A DNA stretch of 51,887 bases. Origin: Pseudorhizobium pelagicum (GTDB lineage Bacteria; Pseudomonadota; Alphaproteobacteria; Rhizobiales; Rhizobiaceae). Positions 39,063-49,650 of this stretch are shown here, in pieces. The stretch is from the NCBI GenBank assembly GCA_000722615.1, contig JOKI01000028.1, positions 1 through 51,887 of the forward strand, written 5' to 3'. Positions within the stretch are counted from its first letter, which is position 1, and every line of letters begins with the position of its first letter. The position numbers were made by a program, and so were the translations under genes. Below the pieces are notes generated by a model, which saw nothing but the letters and a program-made list of their open reading frames with translations, had not been told where the DNA came from and ran no database searches.

Positions 39063-40679
39063 ATGGCCGTCGTTTCCAAGAAGATTCCCGCCCCGGATCA
39101 GATCAAGATCCGCACTGCGCTGCTGTCGGTGTCCGACAAGGCCGGCATTGTCGAGCTGGCCCAGGCGCTCGATGCACAGGGCGTTCGGCTTCTGTCGACC
39201 GGCGGCACCCACAAGGCTATCGCTGCCGCCGGGCTGCCGGTCACCGACGTGTCCGCCGTCACCGGCTTTCCGGAAATCATGGATGGCCGGGTGAAGACCC
39301 TGCACCCGAATGTCCACGGTGGCCTGCTGGCCATCCGCGACGATGCGGAGCACGTCGCGGCAATGCAGGCGCACGGCATCGAGGGGATCGATCTTGCCGT
39401 CATCAACCTCTATCCCTTCGAGGACGTACGGGCGGCGGGCGGTGACTATCCGACGACGGTCGAGAACATCGACATCGGCGGCCCGGCGATGATCCGTGCG
39501 GCCGCCAAGAACCATGCCTATGTCACGGTGGTCGTCGATCCTTCGGACTATCTGGCGCTGATCGAGGCGCTGCGCACCAACGAGGGCCAGACAGTCTATG
39601 CCTTCCGCCAGAAGCTGGCGGCCAAGGCCTACGCCCGAACCGCAGCCTACGACACGGCCATCTCCAACTGGTTCGCCGAGGTGCTCGACATCGAAATCCC
39701 GCGGTACCGGACGATCGGCGGCGTGCTGAAGGAGGAGATGCGCTATGGCGAGAACCCGCATCAGAGCGCCGGCTTCTATGTGACCGGAGAGCACCGGCCA
39801 GGCGTCGCGACCGCCAAGCTGCTGCAGGGCAAGCAACTTTCCTACAACAACATCAACGACACGGACGGCGCCTTCGAGCTGATTGCCGAGTTTTCTCCAA
39901 GCCAGGGGCCAGCCTGCGCCATCATCAAGCACGCCAATCCCTGCGGCGTCGCCACCGGTCCATCGCTGAAGGATGCCTATCTGCGGGCGCTTGCCTGTGA
40001 CTCGACCTCGGCGTTCGGCGGCATCATCGCCCTCAACCAGCTTCTCGATGCCGAGACGGCCGAGGAAATCGTCAAGCTCTTCACCGAAGTGATCATCGCC
40101 CCCGAGGTTTCCGACGAGGCGAAGGCCATCATTGCCAGGAAGCCGAACCTGCGCCTGCTGGAGACCGGCGGGCTGCCGGATCCGCGCTCTCGCGGGATCA
40201 CGGCCAAGACCGTCTCGGGCGGCCTGCTGGTCCAGACCCGCGACAACGGGATGATCGAGGACATCGACCTGCGCGTCGTGACGACGCGTGCTCCGAATGA
40301 TCGCGAACTGGAAGACATGAAGTTCGCCTACAGGGTGGCCAAGCACGTCAAGTCGAATGCCATCGTCTATGCCAAGGACGGGCAGACGGCCGGCATCGGT
40401 GCGGGCCAGATGAGCCGCATCGACTCGGCCCGGATCGCCGGCATCAAGGCGGAAGAGGCAGCGCAGGCGATGGGCTGGCCGGAGCCGATGACGAAGGGAT
40501 CGGCGGTGGCGTCGGAGGCCTTCTTCCCGTTTGCGGACGGTCTGCTCTCGGCGATTGCCGCCGGTGCGACCGCCGTCATCCAGCCGGGCGGATCGATGCG
40601 CGACCAGGAAGTCATTGATGCTGCCAACGCGCACGGCGTGGCGATGGTGTTCACCGGCATGCGGCATTTCCGGCACTAG
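39063..40679 (+). CDS. purH: Bifunctional AICAR formyltransferase/IMP cyclohydrolase
   Basis: A 538-residue PurH carrying out the last two steps of IMP synthesis. The N-terminal MGS-like cyclohydrolase domain has [30 protein letters not shown] and [16 protein letters not shown]. The transformylase domain has the catalytic KHANPCGVA block, AFGGIIALN and FFPFADGL. The start is set at ATG 39063 with GAGGAG upstream, giving the standard rhizobial length; the frame runs back to 39003. It converges with the MFS transporter gene with only 4 bases between. Confidence 0.97.
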   Translation: MAVVSKKIPAPDQIKIRTALLSVSDKAGIVELAQALDAQGVRLLSTGGTHKAIAAAGLPVTDVSAVTGFPEIMDGRVKTLHPNVHGGLLAIRDDAEHVAAMQAHGIEGIDLAVINLYPFEDVRAAGGDYPTTVENIDIGGPAMIRAAAKNHAYVTVVVDPSDYLALIEALRTNEGQTVYAFRQKLAAKAYARTAAYDTAISNWFAEVLDIEIPRYRTIGGVLKEEMRYGENPHQSAGFYVTGEHRPGVATAKLLQGKQLSYNNINDTDGAFELIAEFSPSQGPACAIIKHANPCGVATGPSLKDAYLRALACDSTSAFGGIIALNQLLDAETAEEIVKLFTEVIIAPEVSDEAKAIIARKPNLRLLETGGLPDPRSRGITAKTVSGGLLVQTRDNGMIEDIDLRVVTTRAPNDRELEDMKFAYRVAKHVKSNAIVYAKDGQTAGIGAGQMSRIDSARIAGIKAEEAAQAMGWPEPMTKGSAVASEAFFPFADGLLSAIAAGATAVIQPGGSMRDQEVIDAANAHGVAMVFTGMRHFRH

Positions 40680-40683
40680 CGGA

Positions 40684-42078
40684 TCAACGATCCGGACCAT
40701 TGGCGGGGTAGGGCGTGCGCAACAGAAGCAGCAGGCCCCCCGCCAGGAAGAGGACCAGCGTTGCCATGCCGAGCCGCGCCGAGCCGCTGGCATAGGTCAC
40801 CAGGGAGAAGAGCAGGGTCGCCATGAAGCTGGTGGCCCGCCCCGACAGGGCATAGATGCCGAAATAGCGGCCGGCATCGCCAAGGCTGACGCTGCGCGCC
40901 AGATAGGAGCGCGACGAGGCCTGCACGGGGCCGAAGGCGATGCCGATCAGCAGGCCGAACGCCACATAGGCCTTTTCCGCCGCAGTGCCGAACAATCCCC
41001 CCGAGTCCTCCAGCCCAAGAGGCAGGAGGCCGAAGAAGACGAAGCCCGGACCGGTGGAGACGATCCCCACGGTGGCGATCAGCAGCAGCACGAGGCTGAT
41101 CACGACCACGACCTTCGATCCGAGGCGCAGGTCGAGCCGCCCGGCGATAAAGCAGCCGAAGATGGCGATGACGTTCAACAGGATACCGTAGACGCCGATC
41201 TCGATCGTCGCCCAGCCGAACATGCCGGCGGCGAAGGCCCCGCCAAGGATCAGGAGCCCGTTGACGCCGTCCTGATAGAGCATGCGCGCGATCAGGAACT
41301 TCGCGATCCCGGGTTTTTCTCTCAGTTCCCCGATGGTGCCGCGCAGGTCGCGAAGGCCGCTGCGCACGGCTTGGCGCATGGGCTGACCCTTCGTCGCGTC
41401 CGGGGTGAACAGCAGCATCGGCAGGATGAACAGGAGGTACCAGACGGCGGCGATGGGACCGGTGATGCGGGCGTCTTCGCCAAGCGCCGGATCGAGCCCG
41501 AAGAGCGGTTCGATGCCGATCAGCGTCAGTCCGGTGTCCGGGCTGCCGGCAAGCAGGGCGACCACTAGGATCAGCACGATCATGCCGCCCAGATATCCCA
41601 GGCCCCAGGCCGTATTCGATACCCGCCCCACCTCGTCAGGACCCACCAGCCGCGGCATCATGGAATCGTTGAAGACGATCGAGAATTCCGCGGCGATGGA
41701 GGCGAGGATCATCAGCACGAGGGGCCAGATTAGGGGCGAGCCGGGTGCCGCAAACCAGAGAAGCGACAGGGAGACGATCTTGACGGCGGCAAAGCAGAGG
41801 ATCCAGGGCTTGCGGGGCCCGGACCGATCGGCGATCGCCCCCAGGACCGGCGACAGGATCGCGATCACCAGCGAGGAAATCGTCGCCATGTTTGCCCATG
41901 CTGCCTGCGCCGAGACGGGATCCTGCGTCAGGCGGGCCACGAAATAGGGACCGAAGACGAAGGTGACGACCACGGTGAAGAAGGGCTGCGCCGCCCAATC
42001 GAAGGTCATCCATCCCCAGATGCCACGCCGGGAGACGCTTCTTGGTGGTGGGATGTCCGAGGTGGCCGACACTACCAA
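40684..42078 (-). CDS. MFS transporter, UMF1/Atg22-like family
   Basis: A 464-residue membrane protein with about 12 hydrophobic segments. The first helix contains FDWAAQPFFTVVVTFVFGPYFVARL, typical of the UMF1/BtlA family related to Atg22, which may export amino acids. The start is unclear: a TTG at 42078, a GTG at 42072 or a later codon are all possible, with weak ribosome sites. It begins 37 bases after the NAD-glutamate dehydrogenase stop on the same strand and is probably cotranscribed with it; an amino-acid-related substrate would fit but is inference. Confidence 0.85.
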   Translation of the reverse strand: MVVSATSDIPPPRSVSRRGIWGWMTFDWAAQPFFTVVVTFVFGPYFVARLTQDPVSAQAAWANMATISSLVIAILSPVLGAIADRSGPRKPWILCFAAVKIVSLSLLWFAAPGSPLIWPLVLMILASIAAEFSIVFNDSMMPRLVGPDEVGRVSNTAWGLGYLGGMIVLILVVALLAGSPDTGLTLIGIEPLFGLDPALGEDARITGPIAAVWYLLFILPMLLFTPDATKGQPMRQAVRSGLRDLRGTIGELREKPGIAKFLIARMLYQDGVNGLLILGGAFAAGMFGWATIEIGVYGILLNVIAIFGCFIAGRLDLRLGSKVVVVISLVLLLIATVGIVSTGPGFVFFGLLPLGLEDSGGLFGTAAEKAYVAFGLLIGIAFGPVQASSRSYLARSVSLGDAGRYFGIYALSGRATSFMATLLFSLVTYASGSARLGMATLVLFLAGGLLLLLRTPYPANGPDR

Positions 42079-42115
42079 GAGGGCAGCCTCGCATCGATTG
42101 GCGGCGCGGCCTTCC

Positions 42116-45100
42116 TCATGGCGATCGCGACTCCGCCAGATCGCTCACCAATCCGGCCGCGACTGCAAGCTTCGGAAGGTTGAAATCCGTCGTTTCGCTC
42201 AGAACCAGCAATTCGCTGACCAGCCGGTTCACCTGCTGACGCCGGCTGGCGTACCAGGCTTCCAGAGGCTTCTTGTCGGTCGGATGCGACGTCAGTGCGG
42301 ACACCACGATATCGCGGCGCGCCGACGAGATCTGGTCGAGGCTGCGGCCCAGCGCAACGCTTTCGTAGTGATCGGTCGGGCTGATGCCCTCTCCCAGGGC
42401 AAGCAGCCGATCGATCCGGAAGGTGTCGGTTGCGGCAAAGTAGGTCTGGGCGACATTGCCGAGGTCCCTGTTGGTGCGGCTGCCGATGAGCAGCATCTCG
42501 GGGACGAGGACGAGGGTCGGCAGGCGGCTGACATCCTCGGCCAGAGCGGGCGGTATCCCTTCCGCCTGCAATTCTGCGGCCTGCTGACGGATCTCGGGGG
42601 CCAGTCCAAGCGCGCCGATGGTGGCGCGGAGCTCCTTTGCTCCGGTCCGCAGCGCGCCGATCAGGGTCTGGATCGCGCCGGTGCCGGATCGCGTCCGCAG
42701 GATCAGATGGGTCGCGTCGACAAAGATCCCGGTGATCCTGGCATAGACGTCATTCTGGATGCGTCCGGAGATCTTGCCATCCAAGGCGTCCGTCGCGGCC
42801 CAGAGGCGCGGAAGCTCGAAGCCGTCGCGGGCGAGGTAGGCTGCCTTGACGACCTCGGCCGGCGAGGCGCCGGTGGCGTCGATCATGGCCTGCACGAACC
42901 CGGGTCCGCCGCGGTTGATCACCTCGTTGGCCAGCACCGACGAGATGATCTCGCGATGCAGCCGGTGGCCTTCGATATCGGCGGCAAAGGTCTTCTGCAT
43001 CTTGGCAGGGAAATAGCCCTTCAGCACGTCCGCGAAATAGGGCTCATCCGGCAGGGTGCTGTCCAGCAGATCGTCGAACAGGGTAATCTTGGCGTAGGAG
43101 AGCAGCACGCCGATCTCCGGACGGGTCAGCGGCTTGCCGGCCTGATAGCGCTCCGCCAGTTCCATGTCGTTCGGCAGGCTTTCAACCGCGCGGTTGAGAT
43201 GGCCCTGAGTTTCCAGAACGGACATCAGGCGTGACAGCTCTTCCCGATTGCCGGTTCCCTTGCATTCCGCCAGCGATATGGCCAGCGTCTGCAGGTAGTT
43301 GTTGCGTAGCACCAGATCGGCAACTTCGCTCGTCATCGCCGACAGGATCTGGTTGCGTTTCTCGCGGGTGAGGCGGCCGCTGCGCATGGCGGAGCTGAAG
43401 GCGATCTTGATGTTGACCTCGACGTCCGAGGAGTTGACGCCGGCGGAATTGTCGATGGCGTCGGAATTTATCCGCCCTCCCGACAGTGCGTAGGCGATGC
43501 GGCCATTCTGGGTGACACCCAGGTTGGCGCCTTCGCCAATCACCTTGGCGCGAACTTCCGTTGCAACGACACGGATCGGATCATTTGCCCGGTCGCCCAC
43601 CTCGGCATCCGTCTCGAAGGCAGCCTTGATATAGGTGCCGATGCCCCCGAACCAGAGAAGATCCACCTCGCTCTTCAGGATCGCGGTCATGATTTCGTAG
43701 GGCGTCGCGACAGCCTTGCCGATGCCGATCGCCACCATCGCCTGCGGCGTCAGCTTGACCGATTTTTCCGTGCGCGAAATGATCATCGCGCCTTCGGAGA
43801 GGCTGGAGCGATCATAGTCCTGCCAGCTCGAACGCGGCAGCTCGAACATCCGCTGACGCTCCGCAAAGGAGCGTTTTATATCCGGATCGGGGTCGATGAA
43901 GATGTCGCGATGGTCGAAGGCGGCGATCAGGCGGATGTGCGGCGACAAGAGCATGCCGTTGCCGAAGACGTCGCCGGACATGTCGCCGATCCCGGCTACC
44001 GTGAACGGTGTCGTCTGGATGTTGATGTCCATCTCGCGGAAGTGGCGGGTGACGGCTTCCCATGCGCCGCGGGCGGTGATGCCCATCTTCTTGTGGTCGT
44101 AGCCGGCCGATCCGCCCGATGCGAATGCATCGTCCAGCCAGAAGCCGGCTTCCTGCGCCAGTCCATTGGCCGTGTCGGAGAAGGTTGCCGTGCCCTTGTC
44201 GGCGGCCACGACGAAATAGGGATCGTCGCCATCGACGCGCAGTGTCTGTTCGGGTCCCACCACGTCGTCACCGACGATGTTGTCGGTGACGGAGAGAAGC
44301 GTGCGGATGAAGGTCTTGTAGGCCTCTCGACCCGCGGTGAAGATCTGGTCGCGTGAGCCGCCCTGGGGCAGAGCCTTGGGAACGAAGCCGCCTTTTGCGC
44401 CGACCGGCACGATCACCGCGTTCTTGACCTGCTGTGCCTTCACCAGGCCCAGTACCTCGGTACGGTAGTCCTCTCCTCGATCGGACCACCGCAGGCCGCC
44501 GCGCGCAACCTTTCCAAAGCGCAGGTGGACGCCTTCGACCTCGGTCCCGTAAACGAAAATCTCGCGGAAGGGCCGCGGCTGCGGCAGGCCATCGAGCAGC
44601 TTCGGGTCGAACTTGAAGGCGAGCGTCGCCCGGGGCTGACCGTCTTCGGCTCTCTGGAAGTAATTGGTCCGTACCGTGGCATCGATGGCGTTGATATAGC
44701 GGCGGAAAATCCTGTCGTCATCCAGGCTCGGAACCCCGGCCAGGGCTTCTTCCAGTGCCGTATGATGGCTTGCCAGCTTCCTGGCCCGCGGCTTTTCGGC
44801 GAGGGACGGATCGAAGCTGTCGTAGAACAGCCGGAAGATCCCGGCGGTGATCGCAGGATATCTGGCGAGCGTGTCGGCGATCAGGGCCTGCGAATAGACA
44901 ATGCCGGCCTGCCGCAGGTAGCGGGCATAGGCCCGCAGCACCGTTGCTTCCCGTGTCGTCAGTTCCGACAGCAGGACGAGACGGTTGAAGGAGTCGTTGT
45001 CCGCCCGTCCTCCGAAGGCGGCCAGGAATGCCTCCTCAAGCCGCCGGGCGTCCCGTTCGAGAGCGAAGGAGGGCTGGTTGCGCAGCTGAAGTTCCATGTC

Positions 45101-46885
45101 GTGCAGGACCACGGGGTTCAGGTGGTCGTCGGCACGGACGTCGATGTCGAATGTCTGCTCGCTGACGACGCGGAAGCCGAGATTCTCCAGAAGCGGCACG
45201 CGGCGCGACAGGGACAGATGTTCGGGCTGGTGGAAGATCTTCAGGCGCAGCGTCGTCTGGTCGTCGCCCGCGCGGGTGTAGAAGGCGATCCGGATCGAGT
45301 CGCCCGCGGCGCAGGCTGCGAGATGGCCAAGATCCGCACGCGCCTCTTCCGGCGTGAAGGCTTCCTGGAAGGCCTGGTTGACCGAGAGACGCATTCCCTC
45401 TTCGCTCAGCGCCGCGAACCGCTGCTCCCAGGGCGTGGAGATCAGCCGGATCGCCTCCTCGAGTTTTGCCTGGGGAACCCGCGGCGTGCGACCACCACGG
45501 CGACCGATGATGATGTGGACGCGCGCCACGCCGCCTTCCGGGAAAGCCGGATAATAGGCCGAGACATGCCCGTCATAGACGCGGGCGAGATGGTCGCTCA
45601 CCTTCTCGCGCACCAGCGAGTTGTAGTCTTCGCGCGGGACATAGACGATGACCGAAACGAAACGGTCGAAGTGATCGATGCGGGGCAGGACCCGGACCCG
45701 CGGCCGCTCGCTCAACTCCATGATCTGCTCGCAGAAACGCACCAGTGTCGGCACGTCGATCTGGAAGAGATCATCCCGGGGATAGGATTCCAGCGCGTTG
45801 TCGAGCATTCGACCGGAATGGCTGTTCGGGTCGAAGTCGAAGTGCTCCTCGACACGCTGCGCCTTGGCTTGCAATAAAGGGATGTCGCGCACGGAGTGGG
45901 TGTAGGCGGTTGCCGTGAACAACCCGACGATGCGCAGCTCGCCGGTCACCTCGCCATCAGGTCCGAACCGCTTGATGCCGACATAGTCCATGTAGGCGCG
46001 ACGGTGGACCACGGACTTGACGTTGGCCTTGGTGACGATGAGGAAGTCCGGCCCCTCCAGGAATTCCAGGATCTCGGGCGTGGTGGTGACGGAATCCTTG
46101 CCCAGCCGCAGAACCCGAACGTCGGGATCGGAGAGGATGCCGAGACCGCGCCCCTTGCTACGCTCCACCGTCGCCGTCGCACCCTTGCCGGAATAGACGT
46201 ATTCGCGCATCCCGAGGAAAGTAAAATTGTCGTCGCGCAGCCAGTCGACGAAGGCAAGCGCCTCGTCCCGATCGGCCTTCTTTCGGCTCGCGGAATAGGA
46301 ACGGAGCTGTTCTGCGGCACCCTGCAGGAGATCCAGCATCGGTGTCCAGTCGGTGATCGCCAGATGAACCTGCTCCAGGACGTAGCGGATCCGGCCGATC
46401 AGCGTCTCTGCGTCCGCATCCGAAAGGGGGGGCAGGTGGATCTGGATCAGACTGACGTGGTGTGCAGGATTGCCGGGGTTGTCGCCGGAACGCAGAACCG
46501 GCTCGGCTCCCGGCTCCAGGAGCAGGATCGGATGGACAGCCAGATACAGGTCGCGGTGGCTGGCCGTGACCTCGCCCATCACGGAATCGAAGAGGAATGG
46601 CATGTTCCGGTCGATCACCGTCAGGATCCAGGCGGCCTTGCCATCCGGTTCGACGCCTTCGACGGCCTGAAGCGTGATGGACGGTCGGACCCTGGTCCAG
46701 TTCGTCAGGCAATCCGTCGCATGGGTTGCCGAGGCTGCCAACATATCGGGCGTATAGCGCTCGATATCGTCACCGCTTGCCCGCCCAAACAGGATGAATG
46801 GGTCGAGAAAGGGCCGCGACCCTTCCGCAGCGATCTTCCGCGCGGCTTCGATCTGCTTTTCCCGTTTCGGGTTTTGCCTGCCCAT
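42116..46885 (-). CDS. Large NAD-dependent glutamate dehydrogenase (GDH-180 type)
   Basis: A 1589-residue protein of the giant NAD-GDH family, which oxidises glutamate to 2-oxoglutarate and ammonia in catabolism. The N-terminal half is a regulatory region with ACT-like folds. The catalytic part holds KVARGGLRWSDRGEDYRTEVLGLVKAQQVKNAVIVPVGAKGGFV with the catalytic lysine and glycine-rich loop. The start is ATG at 46885 with GGAGA upstream; the frame is open to 46912 without a ribosome site. It is divergent from pdxY with 183 bases between. It is by far the largest gene of the window. Confidence 0.94.
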   Translation of the reverse strand: MGRQNPKREKQIEAARKIAAEGSRPFLDPFILFGRASGDDIERYTPDMLAASATHATDCLTNWTRVRPSITLQAVEGVEPDGKAAWILTVIDRNMPFLFDSVMGEVTASHRDLYLAVHPILLLEPGAEPVLRSGDNPGNPAHHVSLIQIHLPPLSDADAETLIGRIRYVLEQVHLAITDWTPMLDLLQGAAEQLRSYSASRKKADRDEALAFVDWLRDDNFTFLGMREYVYSGKGATATVERSKGRGLGILSDPDVRVLRLGKDSVTTTPEILEFLEGPDFLIVTKANVKSVVHRRAYMDYVGIKRFGPDGEVTGELRIVGLFTATAYTHSVRDIPLLQAKAQRVEEHFDFDPNSHSGRMLDNALESYPRDDLFQIDVPTLVRFCEQIMELSERPRVRVLPRIDHFDRFVSVIVYVPREDYNSLVREKVSDHLARVYDGHVSAYYPAFPEGGVARVHIIIGRRGGRTPRVPQAKLEEAIRLISTPWEQRFAALSEEGMRLSVNQAFQEAFTPEEARADLGHLAACAAGDSIRIAFYTRAGDDQTTLRLKIFHQPEHLSLSRRVPLLENLGFRVVSEQTFDIDVRADDHLNPVVLHDMELQLRNQPSFALERDARRLEEAFLAAFGGRADNDSFNRLVLLSELTTREATVLRAYARYLRQAGIVYSQALIADTLARYPAITAGIFRLFYDSFDPSLAEKPRARKLASHHTALEEALAGVPSLDDDRIFRRYINAIDATVRTNYFQRAEDGQPRATLAFKFDPKLLDGLPQPRPFREIFVYGTEVEGVHLRFGKVARGGLRWSDRGEDYRTEVLGLVKAQQVKNAVIVPVGAKGGFVPKALPQGGSRDQIFTAGREAYKTFIRTLLSVTDNIVGDDVVGPEQTLRVDGDDPYFVVAADKGTATFSDTANGLAQEAGFWLDDAFASGGSAGYDHKKMGITARGAWEAVTRHFREMDINIQTTPFTVAGIGDMSGDVFGNGMLLSPHIRLIAAFDHRDIFIDPDPDIKRSFAERQRMFELPRSSWQDYDRSSLSEGAMIISRTEKSVKLTPQAMVAIGIGKAVATPYEIMTAILKSEVDLLWFGGIGTYIKAAFETDAEVGDRANDPIRVVATEVRAKVIGEGANLGVTQNGRIAYALSGGRINSDAIDNSAGVNSSDVEVNIKIAFSSAMRSGRLTREKRNQILSAMTSEVADLVLRNNYLQTLAISLAECKGTGNREELSRLMSVLETQGHLNRAVESLPNDMELAERYQAGKPLTRPEIGVLLSYAKITLFDDLLDSTLPDEPYFADVLKGYFPAKMQKTFAADIEGHRLHREIISSVLANEVINRGGPGFVQAMIDATGASPAEVVKAAYLARDGFELPRLWAATDALDGKISGRIQNDVYARITGIFVDATHLILRTRSGTGAIQTLIGALRTGAKELRATIGALGLAPEIRQQAAELQAEGIPPALAEDVSRLPTLVLVPEMLLIGSRTNRDLGNVAQTYFAATDTFRIDRLLALGEGISPTDHYESVALGRSLDQISSARRDIVVSALTSHPTDKKPLEAWYASRRQQVNRLVSELLVLSETTDFNLPKLAVAAGLVSDLAESRSP

Positions 46886-47068
46886 GTCATTCTCTCCGTG
46901 ATGATCCAACATGCTGTTGCAAACAGCGATCCGTCAACAGCTGCCACCTGCAATCCTATGCAAGATCCTTGGATCCGGATGGCTCTGCTTCGACACCGCA
47001 TATGGATCAGCGTTATTGACAAGCGAGCATGAAAAAACGATCAAGCGGACCGAAACGGAAATGCGAAG

Positions 47069-47938
47069 ATGGAAAATCCCGGCGCGGTTATCGTCATCTC
47101 CAGCCATGTGGTCCGCGGTTCGGTGGGAAACCGCGCTGCCGTGTTCGCATTGGAGACACTGGGATTTCCCGTCTGGGCCTTGCCGACAGTGGTTCTCCCC
47201 TGGCATCCGGGCCATGGTCCCTCAACCCGCCTGACATTTTCGGAAGACGATTTCGACAAGGTCATCGACGACCTGATACAGGCGCGCTGGGCCGGAGAAA
47301 TCAAGGCCGTCCTGACGGGCTATTTCGGCAATGCCGGTCAGCCGAGGGCAGTCGCCCGGCTGGTTCGATCCCTGCGGGAGCGCAACGCCGATCTTCTCTA
47401 TGTCTGCGATCCGGTGATCGGCGATCTCGGCGGTCTCTACGTGCCGCAGGAAACGGCCGAAGCCATTCGCGATGAACTGCTGCCCCTGGCGAACGTGGCA
47501 ACACCCAACCGCTACGAACTCGCCTGGCTCGCCGGAAGCGCGCTCGACAGCAACACGGCAATCATGGAGGCAGCTCTCGCGCTCGGGCCGTCACGGATGC
47601 TGGTGACCTCGGCCGTGCCGATGATGGCCGGCGGGACAGGCAATCTCTATTTGAGCGGGAAACACGCCCTGCTGGCGGAACACAGGCTGATCGACAATCC
47701 GCCGAACGGTCTGGGCGATCTGATGTCGGCCCTGTTTCTGGCGCGGCTGCTGTCGGGCGTGGACGAGGAGCGGGCGCTTCAACTGGCGACCGCCAGTGTC
47801 TATGAAATTCTGGCCAGGACGGCCAAGCGGGGCAGTGACGAGCTCACGCTGGAGACGGACTCCGAAAGTCTGATGACGCCAATGGCGATGGTTCACATGC
47901 GGCGCCTCGTGCATCCGCTTCAGCGGGTGCGACGGTAG
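47069..47938 (+). CDS. pdxY: Pyridoxal kinase
   Basis: A 289-residue PdxY/PdxK-type kinase that salvages pyridoxal, making PLP from pyridoxal and ATP. The ribokinase-like motifs include VSRGS-type SSHVVRGSVGNRAAVFALE, GYFGNAGQPRAVARLV, CDPVIGDLGGLYVP with the metal-binding aspartate, and the catalytic-anion-hole PNGLGDLMSALFLARLL, here NGLGD rather than the common GTGD. The N-terminus MENPGAVIVISSHVVRG fits. The yggS-type PLP-homeostasis gene lies elsewhere in the window. Its neighbour is a beta-carbonic anhydrase, 48 bases away. Confidence 0.93.
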   Translation: MENPGAVIVISSHVVRGSVGNRAAVFALETLGFPVWALPTVVLPWHPGHGPSTRLTFSEDDFDKVIDDLIQARWAGEIKAVLTGYFGNAGQPRAVARLVRSLRERNADLLYVCDPVIGDLGGLYVPQETAEAIRDELLPLANVATPNRYELAWLAGSALDSNTAIMEAALALGPSRMLVTSAVPMMAGGTGNLYLSGKHALLAEHRLIDNPPNGLGDLMSALFLARLLSGVDEERALQLATASVYEILARTAKRGSDELTLETDSESLMTPMAMVHMRRLVHPLQRVRR

Positions 47939-47986
47939 CTCCAGCCACCGTTGATCTTACGACAACCTCAGGATAATCCTAAAGCC

Positions 47987-48661
47987 ATGCAGCAATTTCC
48001 AGAGCGCCTTCTAAACGGGTACCTTGAGTTCATGAGCGGCCGCTATACAGCCGAGCGTGAACGCTACCGGAATCTGGCGGAATCCGGACAGACGCCTCAC
48101 ACGCTGGTCGTCGCCTGTTGCGATTCCCGGGCGGCACCCGAGACGATCTTCGACTGCGGCCCCGGCGAGCTCTTCGTGGTTCGTAACGTGGCCAACATGG
48201 TGCCGCCCTACGAGCCGGACGGTCAGTATCATGCGACCTCTGCAGCGCTGGAATACGCGGTCCAGGTGCTGAAGATCCGCAACATCGTCGTCATGGGCCA
48301 CGGCCGCTGCGGCGGCATCCAGGCGGCGCTGGATCCCAACATGGAGCCGCTGTCGCCCGGCGATTTCATCGGCAAGTGGATGGGGCTCGTTCGCCCGGCA
48401 GCACACCAGATCCAGAGCAATGATCTGATGACACAATCGGAGCGTCAGACGGCGCTGGAGCGCGTGTCCATCCGGAATTCGATCAGCAACCTGAGGACCT
48501 TCCCCAACGTCCGCGCCCTGGAGGACGAGGGGACGCTGCAGCTGCATGGCGCCTGGTTCGATATCTCAAGCGGCGAACTCTGGGTCATGGACGGCAAGAG
48601 CGGAGATTTCTTCCGGCCGTCGGATACGATGCCGGCGGCAGATCCGGAACCTGCCGCCTGA
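47987..48661 (+). CDS. Beta-class carbonic anhydrase
   Basis: A 224-residue beta-carbonic anhydrase interconverting CO2 and bicarbonate, supplying bicarbonate to carboxylases. The zinc site is Cys44, Asp46 and Arg48 (CCDSR), His105 and Cys108 (GHGRCGG). I chose ATG at 47987 (MQQFPERLLNGY) over an upstream in-frame start at 47951 because homology begins there. An AGGA sequence ten bases upstream lies inside a short AGGAT/ATCCT inverted repeat at 47970-47980. No signal peptide is seen, so it is cytoplasmic. It converges with the lytic transglycosylase gene, 11 bases apart. Confidence 0.94.
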   Translation: MQQFPERLLNGYLEFMSGRYTAERERYRNLAESGQTPHTLVVACCDSRAAPETIFDCGPGELFVVRNVANMVPPYEPDGQYHATSAALEYAVQVLKIRNIVVMGHGRCGGIQAALDPNMEPLSPGDFIGKWMGLVRPAAHQIQSNDLMTQSERQTALERVSIRNSISNLRTFPNVRALEDEGTLQLHGAWFDISSGELWVMDGKSGDFFRPSDTMPAADPEPAA

Positions 48662-48672
48662 TTGCTTCGCCT

Positions 48673-49485
48673 TCAGCGCGCGTCGATTTCCGCACCGATA
48701 TGGGCGATGGCCTGCTGATAGACCGTTGCCGCATTCCATCCCTGGATGGCCACGTGGTTGGGCTCGCCCGGCTGGTAACCGGCGCCCGGCTGCCAGCCAT
48801 GGCCGACAAGGAAGTTGGCGGTGGATGCGAGCGCATCGGCGCGTGAGCCGACGAGGTCGACGTGGCCATCGCCATCGCCATCGACGCCGTAGCGGACGAC
48901 ATTGGCCGGCAGGAACTGCGTCTGACCGATTTCACCATGCGCGGCGCCGCGGGCAGCCGGGCTCAGATCGCCACGCTGGACGAGCGTCAGTGCAGCATAG
49001 AGCTGTTCGGTGAAATAGTCGGAGCGGCGGCAGTCGTAAGCCAGTGTGGCAACTGACGACAGCGTGTGCTGATCGCCGAGAAAGCTGCCGAAACCGGTTT
49101 CCATGCCCCAGATTGCCATCAACGGTCCGGCCGGCACCCCGTAGCGGCGCTCGATCGCGGTCAACAGCTGGGCGTGGGTGTTCTTCATCTTCTTGCCGCG
49201 GGCGATGATTGTCGGGCCGCCGCGCTTTTCCATGAACTGGTCGAAGGAGAGCTTGAAGCTGCGCTGGCCGCGATCGGCGCGGATCGTGTCGCGGTTGTAG
49301 GAGACGTTGGCGAAGGCCTGCTCGACCGCTTGCGGATGGATGCCGCTTGCAACCGCCTGCGGCTTGAAGTCCTGCACCCAGTTGGCAAAACCGGCGCTGT
49401 CATTGCCGCATTGGGCTGCAGCGACCGGCATGGCCGTGGAGACGAGGGCTGCAACAAGCGTGGCTGCACGCAGAATATTCTTCAT
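48673..49485 (-). CDS. Periplasmic lytic murein transglycosylase (MltB/SLT_2 type)
   Basis: A 270-residue enzyme with a signal peptide (MKNILRAATLVAALVSTAMPVAAA), without a lipobox, so soluble in the periplasm. GH103-type motifs: NVSYNRDTIRADRGQ, the catalytic glutamate in MAIWGMETGFGSFLGDQH, then AHGEIGQTQFLPANVVRYGVDGDGDGHVDLVGSRADALASTANFL. A calcium-loop-like DGDGDGH is present. Start at 49485; a longer frame to 49503 is less likely. It has a different fold family from the window's MltA. It cuts glycan strands during wall turnover. Confidence 0.9.
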   Translation of the reverse strand: MKNILRAATLVAALVSTAMPVAAAQCGNDSAGFANWVQDFKPQAVASGIHPQAVEQAFANVSYNRDTIRADRGQRSFKLSFDQFMEKRGGPTIIARGKKMKNTHAQLLTAIERRYGVPAGPLMAIWGMETGFGSFLGDQHTLSSVATLAYDCRRSDYFTEQLYAALTLVQRGDLSPAARGAAHGEIGQTQFLPANVVRYGVDGDGDGHVDLVGSRADALASTANFLVGHGWQPGAGYQPGEPNHVAIQGWNAATVYQQAIAHIGAEIDAR

Positions 49486-49601
49486 GAATTGTTTCGCTTC
49501 CATTGGGCAGTCGCCCGTTAATCGTTGAATGAAGCTTTATGGGGTTCTCAGCGAGCGCTTCAACCGATCCCGAGTGAATTATTCGTGAGACAAAACGGCA
49601 A

Positions 49602-49632
49602 CTGCCGATGCATCGACGAGATGCACCGGCAG
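49602..49632 (-). terminator. Probable terminator of asd
   Basis: A 13-bp imperfect stem (CTGCCGATGCATC against GATGCACCGGCAG, loop GACGA), followed on the minus strand by a T-containing run (TTGCCGTTTTG). It lies 18 bases past the asd stop codon. Confidence 0.5.
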
Positions 49633-49650
49633 AATGACTCGCGAAACCGA